From positions 1 to 33,971 of the IMG/VR virus record IMGVR_UViG_3300037847_004030: 33,971 nt of DNA. One strand, written 5' to 3'. Position numbers and translations under genes: made by a program. The notes under the pieces were generated by a model. It worked only from the letters and a program-made list of their open reading frames with translations, was not told where the DNA came from and did not search any database. Positions 1-8,261 of the stretch are shown in pieces; position 1 is the stretch's first letter, and the number at the start of each line of letters is the position of its first letter. This DNA comes from a virus.

Positions 1-390
1 TTAATTAAAATTGCAGATGATGGTTCAAGTCCTGCTACATTAGGACACACTACTTCGTGTTCAATTTCATTTACTAATGATATGGCAGATGCAACTACAA
101 AAGATTCTGCAGGTTTTTCTGAAGTAATTGCAGGATTAAGATCAGCAGAGATTTCTTTTGATGGTCTTGTGGACTACACAGATGGTTCAAGTGGTGGTGC
201 TGAAATTGCGCACAAACTTTTAACAAGACAAAAATGTGATTTTTCGTTCGGAACTGCTGCCACGGGAGATACTGTTTACACAGGAGAGGGTTTTATTTCT
301 TCGTGTGAGATAAGTGGTACGATGGAAGAAGCAGTTACTTATTCAGGAACGATAGTAGTTACAGGTGCAATCACAGAATCAGTAAACTAA
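1..390 (+). CDS. Major tail protein (tail tube), 5' partial
   Basis: This frame is open from the first base and ends with TAA at 388-390, so the N-terminus is missing. The visible 129 residues have the features of TP901-1-like major tail proteins: a beta-rich sequence, the phrase GHTTSCSISF near the start, then ATTKDSAGF and a C-terminal SCEISGTMEEAVTYSGTIVV strand pair. These proteins form the tail tube. It sits just before the tail assembly chaperone and tape measure genes, the usual order. The missing start is probably the gene that begins at 33955 (MASTV), at the other end of the window. An internal ATG at 82 is not the likely start because the conserved fold begins before it. The tail protein call is fairly sure; the exact subfamily is inferred. 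Confidence 0.8.
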   Translation, partial: LIKIADDGSSPATLGHTTSCSISFTNDMADATTKDSAGFSEVIAGLRSAEISFDGLVDYTDGSSGGAEIAHKLLTRQKCDFSFGTAATGDTVYTGEGFISSCEISGTMEEAVTYSGTIVVTGAITESVN

Positions 391-393
391 CAC

Positions 394-423
394 TTGATTT
401 ATAATGTGTAATTGTTATATTTG
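394..423 (+). promoter_or_regulatory. Bacteroidota-type promoter before the tail chaperone gene
   Basis: A -33-like TTG (394-396) is followed after 19 bases by TATATTTG (416-423), which matches the Bacteroidota -7 box TAnnTTTG. The start codon at 443 lies 19 bases after the box, leaving a short AT-rich leader. It would let the chaperone and tape measure genes be transcribed separately from the abundant tail tube gene. Confidence 0.6.
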
Positions 424-442
424 TTATTGTAAACTATTTTAA

Positions 443-808
443 ATGACAAAGCAAAGAGGTTATTACACTCTTAAATTAGGGGGAAAAAATCGCACACTTC
501 ATTTTAGCATGAACTTTTGGGCAACCTTTACAGATATGCTCGATATTTCCCTTGATGAAATTGGAGGTGTATTTGAAAAAGGTGCTTCACTTAAAACAAT
601 CATCACGATTGTATATGCAGGTATTTTAACTTACGATCAAGAAAATAAAAACGAAATTGATTATGATAATTTTGATGTTGGAAATTGGCTTGAAGATGCT
701 ACTTCTGAAGATATAGAGAAGATCATTAAAGCTATGACTGAATCAAGAATATTAGGTAATGATTTAAATGCAGGTATAGAAAGAAACCCTGATTCAAAAA
801 AAAAATAA
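443..808 (+). CDS. Tail assembly chaperone, zero-frame product (gpG-like)
   Basis: A 121-residue protein between the major tail protein and tape measure genes, the position of lambda gpG and its relatives. It contains a helical, acidic domain (FWATFTDMLDISLDEIGG, later WLEDATSEDIEKIIKAM) and ends in KKK encoded by ten consecutive A residues directly followed by TAA. Such proteins coat the tape measure during tail assembly. The A-run and the open -1 frame beyond it (793-1134) indicate a programmed -1 frameshift giving a 230-residue fusion, as in gpG/gpGT systems. Function is inferred from position, size and frameshift layout rather than from strong motif recognition. Confidence 0.75.
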   Translation: MTKQRGYYTLKLGGKNRTLHFSMNFWATFTDMLDISLDEIGGVFEKGASLKTIITIVYAGILTYDQENKNEIDYDNFDVGNWLEDATSEDIEKIIKAMTESRILGNDLNAGIERNPDSKKK

Positions 809-1134
809 ACGATAAAACTTCTTGGGAAGATATAATTGATTTCTATATTGGATATTGTGGAATCAACCCTAATGAGTTTTGGACTAACACTTTCAAAGAA
901 AATAAACTTATTTCTGAATCTTATGTTATAAGAATTAATGCAGAGTGGGAACAAATTAGGTTTTTAGCTGCTATGGTTCATAATGTAAATTGCTCAAAGA
1001 AATCTCAAATGATAAAGCCACACGAATTATTTGAGTTGCCACAAGATAAAATAAAACGAAATCAAGCAAAAACATCAAAGGAAGATTTTGAAAAGTATAT
1101 GGAACTCGTGAATAGTAAGTTGAATAAAAAATAG
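793..1134 (+). CDS. Tail assembly chaperone, -1 frame extension (gpT-like)
   Basis: This frame opens at 793, just after a TGA at 790-792, and runs to TAG at 1132-1134. It has no early start codon; its first ATG is near 973. From 805 it encodes about 109 residues with a folded-domain look (TSWEDIIDFYIGYCGINPNE, later AEWEQIRFLAAMV) and a charged tail ending SKLNKK. It is therefore best explained as the second half of a frameshift fusion with the chaperone at 443-808, made by slipping one base back on the A10 run at 796-805. This matches gpGT-type proteins, whose T domain contacts the tail tube subunit. No protein would be made from it alone. Confidence 0.75.
   Translation, partial: FKKKINDKTSWEDIIDFYIGYCGINPNEFWTNTFKENKLISESYVIRINAEWEQIRFLAAMVHNVNCSKKSQMIKPHELFELPQDKIKRNQAKTSKEDFEKYMELVNSKLNKK
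796..805 (+). other. A10 slippery site for -1 frameshift
   Basis: Ten consecutive A residues, read as Ser then three Lys codons (TCA AAA AAA AAA), sit immediately before the zero-frame stop TAA at 806-808. The -1 frame is closed by TGA at 790-792 and open from 793 to 1134, so the shift can only happen across this run. The run would also permit transcriptional slippage, which cannot be told apart from ribosomal slippage by sequence alone. Confidence 0.75.
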
Positions 1135-1135
1135 T

Positions 1136-1143
1136 TATTTTTG
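1136..1143 (+). promoter_or_regulatory. -7 box TATTTTTG fused to the tape measure start
   Basis: TATTTTTG matches the Bacteroidota -7 box and is followed by exactly four bases (TACT) and then the ATG at 1148. With a start site four to five bases past the box, the mRNA would begin at or next to the A of ATG, so it would be leaderless. No TTG at the preferred -33 distance is visible. Confidence 0.5.
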
Positions 1144-1147
1144 TACT

Positions 1148-2962
1148 ATGGCAGACCAAAATTATAAATTACGATTTGACTTTATTGCAAACAACACAAA
1201 ATTCAATAGTGCTATTGGTGTTTCAGAGGGTAAGTTAAAAAGATTTAGTTCTCAAATGACCAAAACTGGTCGTATGCTAAGTACAAGATTATCACTTCCA
1301 TTAGCTGCAGTTGGAACTTTAGCAATAAAACAAGCTGCCAATTTTGAAAAATTACAAACGACTTTAAATACTTTAACAGGATCTGCCGAGGAGGGTGCAA
1401 AAGCATTTGAAAGATTAGTACAATTTAGTGCAAAAACTCCTTTTCAACTTGGTGATTTAGTGCAAGTTAATAATACCCTTATGGGATTTGGATTAACTGC
1501 AAATCAAGCATTTAATAGCTTATCTATGCTTGGTGATATTGCAGGAATTGTTGGTGGTGATTTACAAAGTATAAGTATTGCATTTGGTCAAGCTGCTGCC
1601 GAGGGTAGAGTAATGACACGAGATTTAAGACAATTCATAAATAATGGTGTGCCTATATTAGACATTTTAGCGACATCTATGGGTGTTGCAAGAGGTGAGA
1701 TAATGGATATGGCTTCAGAGGGTAAGATAACCTTTGACATATTAAATAAAGCCTTTCAAGATGCTACAAGTGAGGGTGGTAAGTTTGAGGGTGGTATGCA
1801 AGTTTTAAGTCAAACACTTAATGGTTTATTTTCAACCTTAAAAGATAATGTAAATATTGCACTTGCTGAACTTGGTCAAGAAATTGCTGATGCTTTAAAT
1901 CTTCAAGAGGGTATTCCAAAACTAACTCAATCTATTGGTAGTTTAGTTGATGGTTTTAAAAATTTAGATGATAAGACACAAAGATTAATAATTGTTTTAG
2001 GAGGTGTTGGAGGTTTATTTCCTTTAATAGCAGTTTTTGTTGGAACAACTTTACCATTATTTTTAGCAGGTGTTTCAGCTATGGCTTCTCCAGTAATTAT
2101 TTTAACTGGGTTAATTGTTGGACTTACTGTAGCTTTAGAAAAATTAACTGATATTGATTTTACAAAGTTTTTTGGTCCTGGTGGTGCATTAGGTTTTGCA
2201 AAGTTTATAGGTCAAAGACAAGTTAATGAATTAATGGCAGGTGGTCGAGGTGCTGATGTACCATCTGGATTTATCGGTCCACTTGGTCCTGAACAAGATA
2301 GATTGCCTTTCTCATTAGTACAAGCACCTGGTACATTTGAAATTATTAAAGAAAAAGCAAATGACTTAAATGAAGTTTTAAGAGAAACTGTTGTTACAGT
2401 AAATGAAATTACTACAAGAGGATTTGTTCCTATGGTAAAAATATCTGCAAAAGTTCTTACAGAATTACCAAAAAAACTTGAACCAATCATAACTCAATTT
2501 GATTATTTTGCAATGCAATTAATACCTCAAATAGGTCAAGCAATTGTGCAAGGGTTTAATGCAATAGCACAAGGTGAAAATCCTTTAAAGAGAATTGGCA
2601 CTATATTAAAAGGTTTAGTCGCAAGATTACTTGCTGCTGCTGCTGCAGCTATGTTACTTGGTGCATTTTTAGGAGGTGCAGGTGGTGGTTCAAGATTACT
2701 AAAAAATTTAGGTGGTATAAAAGGTTTATTTACTTCATTCTCTGGAATAGAATTAGCAAGAGGGGGTATCATATCAGGACCAACAACTGCTCTTATTGGA
2801 GAATATCCTGGTGCAAGATCAAACCCAGAAGTAGTTGCACCTTTAAGTAAATTAAAAACAATGATTGGTGGTGGTGCTACACAAGGCGAGTTTGTATTAA
2901 GAGGTCAAGATTTAGTAGTGGCACTTCAAAGAGCTGAAAGAAATAGAAATAGATTTAAATAA
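1148..2962 (+). CDS. Tape measure protein
   Basis: A 604-residue protein that sets tail length and helps DNA pass into the host. Residues about 50-230 match the tape measure N-terminal domain: QAANFEKLQTTLNTLTGSAE, AKTPFQLGDL, GRVMTRDLRQFINNGVPILD and EGKITFDILNKAF. Long hydrophobic stretches follow at about 280-335 and 490-515 (RLLAAAAAAMLLGAFLGG), as expected for membrane-penetrating segments. The C-terminus has the common motif ARGGIISGPTTALIGE then PEVVAPLSKL. It is short for the family, which suggests a tail below roughly 100 nm by the usual length rule. Its stop overlaps the next start as TAATG. Confidence 0.93.
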   Translation: MADQNYKLRFDFIANNTKFNSAIGVSEGKLKRFSSQMTKTGRMLSTRLSLPLAAVGTLAIKQAANFEKLQTTLNTLTGSAEEGAKAFERLVQFSAKTPFQLGDLVQVNNTLMGFGLTANQAFNSLSMLGDIAGIVGGDLQSISIAFGQAAAEGRVMTRDLRQFINNGVPILDILATSMGVARGEIMDMASEGKITFDILNKAFQDATSEGGKFEGGMQVLSQTLNGLFSTLKDNVNIALAELGQEIADALNLQEGIPKLTQSIGSLVDGFKNLDDKTQRLIIVLGGVGGLFPLIAVFVGTTLPLFLAGVSAMASPVIILTGLIVGLTVALEKLTDIDFTKFFGPGGALGFAKFIGQRQVNELMAGGRGADVPSGFIGPLGPEQDRLPFSLVQAPGTFEIIKEKANDLNEVLRETVVTVNEITTRGFVPMVKISAKVLTELPKKLEPIITQFDYFAMQLIPQIGQAIVQGFNAIAQGENPLKRIGTILKGLVARLLAAAAAAMLLGAFLGGAGGGSRLLKNLGGIKGLFTSFSGIELARGGIISGPTTALIGEYPGARSNPEVVAPLSKLKTMIGGGATQGEFVLRGQDLVVALQRAERNRNRFK

Positions 2963-5900
2963 TGGCTTACGGTGTAAAATATGAACTTGATTTTTCAGAC
3001 ATCAAGGGAAATAAAAGAAGTGTAGAAATTCTTAAAAAAGATTATACAGGTGAAATATTTTCTATTGTAGGTACTGACAGTCCTGTGATTATTAAATACA
3101 CTAATGATGATGACTTCTATAATCCAATAATCGGTTCATCTTGTGTCTTAAATATCAAAACTACTGATACAATTACTTATGATGAATTTACAAACTTTGA
3201 TGAAAGAGAATATAAGGTTAGGGTAAACATAGGTGTAGATGATCCACAAGCAGATATTAATTCACCCCTTTGGGAACTTGCTGATACAAATTGGGAAGCA
3301 ACAGATTTTAACTGGGCAGCTTCAACTGTGTTTCAAGTTTATTGGGAGGGGTTTTTAGTTTCAGATACTTTCAGAGAAGCTATACAATCAAAACCCTTTG
3401 ATATAACATTAAGGGCAATAGATAATTTAGGTTCATTAGAAGCATATTTAGTTCCTGATGGTAATATAAACACTAATGCTGATGGAACTATTAAAACTGC
3501 TGCAGGTGAACAAGATAATATAGATACTGCATTTTATTATTTACACAAAATATTAGAACAAACTGGATTAGAGTTTGATATATATATTCAAAATAATATT
3601 AGAAGAACATTTGATGGTTTGATTGTTAGTCAAAACAGAAACCTTTTTCAAGATATAAGAATTAATGAGTTTTCATTAATGGACAATTTTGCAAAGAAAA
3701 ATGCAAAAGAAGTATTAGAGGAAATATTAAGAATTACAAATTCAAGAGTTTATCAAGCTAATGCTTCTTGGTATGTTGTTTCAAATAGTAATTATTATGA
3801 TGTAGCTATTGCAGGTCAATTAGGCGATTTTGACCAAAATCAACTTGCTGAAGTGCCAAGTGTTTCTACTAATGCAGTTACAAATAAAACAACAACAAGT
3901 GGAACACTTAATGGAACAATAGTTTCAGATAAAGGTTTACAAATTATTGAAAGAGGATTTTATTATGGTACAAGTCCAATTTATATACAAAATGAAAAAG
4001 AAGCATCAACAGATACATCAAGTAATTTTACTTTAAATATATCTAATTTAATTGAGGGTGAAACTTATTATATTCAAGCCTATGCAAAGAACAATATATT
4101 TTTAGAGGGGCTTGGAAATGTAGTACAATATATTCCTGGTGAAAGTGATGATGATGATGAAACTCCTATTAGACCTGTTGTGCAAATGCAAAATATAAAT
4201 CCTTACACAGTTGAAAATGATAAGATGTTATTTACAGGTCAATTCTCAAATGTAGGTCAAAGTAATGTTATTGAATATGGTTTTTATTTTGGAACTGATG
4301 CTAATAATTTTAACAACAATACTCAATATCCTATAGCAACAGGTGTAAATATTTCTGTTGCGACTGCATTTGCAGGTGATACATCAGCAGCACCTTTTAA
4401 TTTAACACTTGCTTCAGGACAACCATTTTACATAAATGCTTATGCTAAAAATTCACAAGGTGAGGGTGTAAGTGCAACTACACTACAATATACATGGAAT
4501 GCTTGGCAACTTCGTAAACAATCTGATAACTCAACACAAAGTGTGCCTTATACATCAGATTCAAGAGGTGATAATGTTTATTTATCTACTTCTTCAAGTT
4601 CATCTGATTGTTATACTATAATGGTTGGTCAATATTTAACAAGCTTAAGTGGACTTCCAACTATTGCAGGTGCTTGTGATGATGATACTACAGAACCTAC
4701 ACCATCAGTTGAAGAAACTTGTAAAGAAGTAACATTATATAGAAGTAGTACTGCTTTTAGTTTATGTTGTGAAGATCCAACATCAAGAACTGCTTACATA
4801 AATGGTGAATCATTTACAAGTAGCGATACAACAAAAGTATTTAATAATGATGCTTGTTCTGAAACATCACCAAATTCACCACTTCCTGCTCAATATTTAT
4901 CTGAAAATTTAGCACAATATAGATATTGGAATGGAACTGTATTAGGAAATGTAATTAATTGTCAAGACAATTCAGGTGTTGATGTGTGTGATCCTGATGT
5001 TTTAAATCCAAGTGGTTGGCTTGTTCAAAAAGATAATTCATTAGACAGAGTAAAGGTTGCATATAATTCAACTTATGGTATAGATCAAAGAGTAATAATT
5101 GATAGTGATTCTGAAAATTGTTATACAATTATTGAATCCTTTAGAGATGGTACAACAATAACAACACCAGAAATTAGTTCTACTTGTAATACTCAACCAC
5201 CAACTCCAACTCAACAATGTCCAACAATGACATTCTTTGCAAGATACTTATTATGTGGTGGAGATGAAATAAAAATTATGGGTAACAATGTAGATAATTT
5301 CCCTAATGTTATTAAAAAAGTAAGCACAAATGAATGTTGGAGTTTTATTGATAGAACAAGTGTACCAACAATTGATGATGAATTTAATTTAGGTTGTTTC
5401 CCAACAAATAAGTTTACAGTTAAAAATGGAATAGTAAAAGGTTTTCCAAGTTGTGATGATTGTTTAGGTGTATCTACAACTACACAAGTTGCAACAACAA
5501 CAACTTCTACAACACAGGCAATTTTTTATAGACAATATATCGAGATACAATCAAATTGTAGTGATGCTGACCAAATTTTAGAAGTATCAAATACTGTTAA
5601 TAGTTTTCCAAATGTTATTACAGATGGTCTTACTTGTTTTAGAAATCAAAATGCAGGTGGTCAAGGTCAAGATGGTGATGTAGATAATTATATTGGATTT
5701 AATAGTGGTACACTATCAACTGATTGTGCTTCTTGTAATCAATATATTTCAACTACAACAACACAAACACCAACAACCACACAAGCACCTTGTAAAGCGA
5801 TTTCAGCATCAGTTACAACAATAGCATTAAATGCTTGTTGTGGTGCAAAATCAACGACTATATATATAAATGCAAACAATATTTTACTTGCAAGTGTTAT

Positions 5901-6021
5901 ATATACAGATGCAGCTTGTACTACTGTTCTTCCTGCAGGTAATTTTATTAACACAGGTGGTCAATTATATTTTTGGACTGGTAATACACTTGTCGAACAA
6001 GATTGTCCACAGTGTCCATAA
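2962..6021 (+). CDS. Tail hub/adhesin with FN3-like and Cys-rich modules
   Basis: A 1019-residue protein directly after the tape measure gene. Residues 1-290 look like a baseplate hub domain (an EGFLVSDTFRE strand region, DNLGSLEAYLVPDG, an AFYYLHKILEQTG helix, FAKKNAKEVLEEILRI). Two FN3-like domains follow at about 300-395 and 405-510, each with a GFYYGT or GFYFGT motif. An acidic GESDDDDE linker lies between them. From about 510 the protein is built of repeated Cys-rich modules in the order III-I-III-II-II-I: type III carries NCYTI or DCYTI, type II carries NFPNVI or SFPNVI, type I carries a CC pair and YINGE or YINAN. Thr-rich linkers (VATTTTSTTQ; STTTTQTPTTTQ) join the last modules. Likely role: baseplate hub plus host-surface binding arm. 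The hub call is inferred from position. Confidence 0.65.
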   Translation: MAYGVKYELDFSDIKGNKRSVEILKKDYTGEIFSIVGTDSPVIIKYTNDDDFYNPIIGSSCVLNIKTTDTITYDEFTNFDEREYKVRVNIGVDDPQADINSPLWELADTNWEATDFNWAASTVFQVYWEGFLVSDTFREAIQSKPFDITLRAIDNLGSLEAYLVPDGNINTNADGTIKTAAGEQDNIDTAFYYLHKILEQTGLEFDIYIQNNIRRTFDGLIVSQNRNLFQDIRINEFSLMDNFAKKNAKEVLEEILRITNSRVYQANASWYVVSNSNYYDVAIAGQLGDFDQNQLAEVPSVSTNAVTNKTTTSGTLNGTIVSDKGLQIIERGFYYGTSPIYIQNEKEASTDTSSNFTLNISNLIEGETYYIQAYAKNNIFLEGLGNVVQYIPGESDDDDETPIRPVVQMQNINPYTVENDKMLFTGQFSNVGQSNVIEYGFYFGTDANNFNNNTQYPIATGVNISVATAFAGDTSAAPFNLTLASGQPFYINAYAKNSQGEGVSATTLQYTWNAWQLRKQSDNSTQSVPYTSDSRGDNVYLSTSSSSSDCYTIMVGQYLTSLSGLPTIAGACDDDTTEPTPSVEETCKEVTLYRSSTAFSLCCEDPTSRTAYINGESFTSSDTTKVFNNDACSETSPNSPLPAQYLSENLAQYRYWNGTVLGNVINCQDNSGVDVCDPDVLNPSGWLVQKDNSLDRVKVAYNSTYGIDQRVIIDSDSENCYTIIESFRDGTTITTPEISSTCNTQPPTPTQQCPTMTFFARYLLCGGDEIKIMGNNVDNFPNVIKKVSTNECWSFIDRTSVPTIDDEFNLGCFPTNKFTVKNGIVKGFPSCDDCLGVSTTTQVATTTTSTTQAIFYRQYIEIQSNCSDADQILEVSNTVNSFPNVITDGLTCFRNQNAGGQGQDGDVDNYIGFNSGTLSTDCASCNQYISTTTTQTPTTTQAPCKAISASVTTIALNACCGAKSTTIYINANNILLASVIYTDAACTTVLPAGNFINTGGQLYFWTGNTLVEQDCPQCP

Positions 6022-6929
6022 TGAGATATATTTGCGCACAACCTGCATCAATTTATTATTCTTGGCAAGTAGATACAATGATTCATAGTTTTATAAACAA
6101 TGGTATAAAACAAGAGCAAATAGATATTGTTTTTGCTGATAAACCAGAATATGAAAATTGTTGTTTTTATTTATTATCTAAATATCCAAAGGTTAATTTT
6201 TATTTTTATCCAGATTTAAGAAAAACAATAAAATATATTTCAAGCATAAGACCTCATATTCTTAAAAAACATTTTTATAGATATGCTGATTTATATAAAG
6301 GAACATTTTTATATCATGATTGCGATATAGTACTTACAAAACCTTTAGAACTTGATGGTTATGTATGTGGTTGTAATCCAACTTGTTATTTAAGCAATAC
6401 AATTAGCTATATTGGTCATAATTATATAAAATCTAAAGGTGAAGATGTTTTAAATTTAATGTGTAAAGTTGCAAATATTGATAAAGATATAGTAAAACAA
6501 AATCAAGATAATTCTGGTGGGTGTCAATATCTTCTGAAAAATATAGATTATAAATTTTGGGAGGAGGTTGAAATAGATTGCGAAAACTTATTTACAGAAG
6601 TTGTAAAATTAAATGTTAAGAAAAAAGCTAAAGACAAAAATTATCACGAGATACAAATTTGGTGTGCTGATATGTGGGCAGTGCTTTGGAATCTTTGGAA
6701 AAGAAATAGAGAAACAAAAATAATTGATGAGTTAAATTTTACTTGGGCAACACACGAAAGAGAGCAGTGGGGTAAATATGCAATATTTCATAATGCAGGA
6801 GTAAACAATGATAAAAATGCAGCTTTTTATAAAGCAAAGTATTTATCCAAAAAACCTCCAAAAAATTTAAAAATAAATCCAAGATTAGCTTCATACGAAT
6901 ATTATGAGTTAGTAAAACAAATATTGTAA
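6021..6929 (+). CDS. Putative GT-A type glycosyltransferase in the tail operon
   Basis: A 302-residue protein with an N-terminal alpha/beta region (IYYSWQVDTMIHSFINNG, QIDIVFADKPEYENC), a YADLYKGTFLYHDCDIVLTK segment with a DxD motif at D100-C-D102, and a late HNAGV at about residue 257. The helical stretch before a metal-binding DxD and the late His are typical of GT-A nucleotide-sugar transferases. The fold assignment is from motif pattern only. I chose ATG at 6021, which overlaps the adhesin stop as TAATG, over a TTG at 6003. Its coupling to the Thr-rich adhesin suggests that it could modify that protein. It has no signal peptide or membrane segment, so it should act in the cytoplasm. Confidence 0.55.
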   Translation: MRYICAQPASIYYSWQVDTMIHSFINNGIKQEQIDIVFADKPEYENCCFYLLSKYPKVNFYFYPDLRKTIKYISSIRPHILKKHFYRYADLYKGTFLYHDCDIVLTKPLELDGYVCGCNPTCYLSNTISYIGHNYIKSKGEDVLNLMCKVANIDKDIVKQNQDNSGGCQYLLKNIDYKFWEEVEIDCENLFTEVVKLNVKKKAKDKNYHEIQIWCADMWAVLWNLWKRNRETKIIDELNFTWATHEREQWGKYAIFHNAGVNNDKNAAFYKAKYLSKKPPKNLKINPRLASYEYYELVKQIL

Positions 6930-6934
6930 ATTTG
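6927..6934 (+). promoter_or_regulatory. -7 box TAAATTTG fused to the next tail gene start
   Basis: TAAATTTG matches TAnnTTTG and its first three bases are also the TAA stop of the glycosyltransferase gene. Four bases (TAAT) separate it from the ATG at 6939, the same geometry as at 1136, 14030, 15125 and 20746, predicting a leaderless transcript. Confidence 0.5.
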
Positions 6935-6938
6935 TAAT

Positions 6939-8222
6939 ATGGGAATTATTAGAGCAGAGCAAACAAGATTACTACAAGAAAATGGTACTGAAATAATTGA
7001 ATTTTTTGTTTATGATAAAAATGGTGATCCAAAATCACCACTTAATGAAACAAAAGATGTTTTAAAACAAATACCAAGTGTTTTAAGTCCAATAAATCAA
7101 GATTTAGAACTTGAATATTTACCACCAGTAAGAGATGTAATAAAAAAAACAAAAACAAATGCACTTCAACTTTTAAATAAAAATCCAAATTTTAGATACC
7201 AAAATTTCAATTGGAACATTACTTCATCTTTAGGTTCTGTTCAAATACCAAGTCAAATTTTAGCAGGTGTAAATCCAATTTCAGGTATTTATTGTTTATA
7301 TCAACCATCTATTCCTTTAACAGATAGTAAAACAACTCATTTAGTAAAAAACATTTTATCAGATACACCAATTGTAAGTGGTCGTGATATTCAGATAAGT
7401 TGGAACTATTATATCTTTACAGGTATTGGTGCAACTAATGTAAAACAATTTATAAGCATTGGTCTTGATTCTACAAATAATGGAAGTATTAATAAGATGT
7501 ATAATTTTGAAACTAATAAATTTGAAACTGGAACTTTTACAAATGATGAGTATTTTCAAAAAATAGATTACACAAATTTAGATCAATGGAGTAAATATAC
7601 AACAACAATACAAGCTAATTTAACTTCTACAGAAACAAGTCCTCATATAGAAGTAAAGTTGTTTCAAGTATCAGGATCTGAAGTACCATTTGGAAAAGTG
7701 TTTTTTGATGGTTTATCTATATCACAAAAAATATCTTCTACAACTAAAACTCACACAAGGAGGAGGGGTAATTTATTTAGAAATATTGGTGGCGAAATAA
7801 CTCTTGATGAAAATGAAAATGTAACTGGCGAATATATTCAAAAACAAACTTTCTTATCTAACGAAATCGATAAAAATAGCATTAATTATTTTCCAAACGA
7901 ATTTAGTAGAAAAGATAGACCTTTAAGTTTCTATTCTACAAACACCCTTGATAAAAATGTATTACAAGAAATTATTAATGATTATAGAAGTCCTTTAAAA
8001 AGATATGAGGGAACATTTTACAAAGATGATTCTGATGTAGTTCCTGTTTATTTTTATCACAAGCTATGGGTTAATTTTGGCACAACTGTACTTCAAGAAC
8101 CAGTTAGTGCTATTATTGATGAAATGGAGTTTGATGTTAAGCAAAATCAATATAGAATTGTTATGCACTTACCTAATCAAGATGATGATCAAGTTGCATT
8201 TGATTTATATAAATTTGAATAA
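6939..8222 (+). CDS. Tail/baseplate protein with jelly-roll-like middle domain
   Basis: A 427-residue protein at the end of the tail module. Residues about 75-260 look like a carbohydrate-binding jelly-roll: NFRYQNFNWNITSSLG at the start, then DLDQ/YTNLDQWSKYTTTIQ and GKVFFDGLSISQ at the end, the usual ligand-domain phrasing. The C-terminal 150 residues (TFLSNEIDKNSINYFPNE, LQEIINDYRSPLKRYEGTFY, EMEFDVKQNQYRIVMHL) resemble the end of phage tail hub proteins that follow a rotated baseplate domain. Together with the N-terminal domain of the gene at 2962 it may supply one split hub. Function is inferred from position and composition. Confidence 0.55.
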   Translation: MGIIRAEQTRLLQENGTEIIEFFVYDKNGDPKSPLNETKDVLKQIPSVLSPINQDLELEYLPPVRDVIKKTKTNALQLLNKNPNFRYQNFNWNITSSLGSVQIPSQILAGVNPISGIYCLYQPSIPLTDSKTTHLVKNILSDTPIVSGRDIQISWNYYIFTGIGATNVKQFISIGLDSTNNGSINKMYNFETNKFETGTFTNDEYFQKIDYTNLDQWSKYTTTIQANLTSTETSPHIEVKLFQVSGSEVPFGKVFFDGLSISQKISSTTKTHTRRRGNLFRNIGGEITLDENENVTGEYIQKQTFLSNEIDKNSINYFPNEFSRKDRPLSFYSTNTLDKNVLQEIINDYRSPLKRYEGTFYKDDSDVVPVYFYHKLWVNFGTTVLQEPVSAIIDEMEFDVKQNQYRIVMHLPNQDDDQVAFDLYKFE

Positions 8223-8261
8223 AAATTTTTTTATAATGAAAAAATATTTAACTTTACACCA

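Noticed and set aside
661-954. Minus-strand ORFs such as this one
   Set aside because: All overlap well-supported + strand genes and their translations look like A/T-rich reverse shadows; no promoter boxes face them.
3870-6021. Tandem ACA/ACT trinucleotides as a microsatellite or CRISPR-like repeat
   Set aside because: They code Thr-rich linkers in frame and vary in codons; there are no equal spacers.
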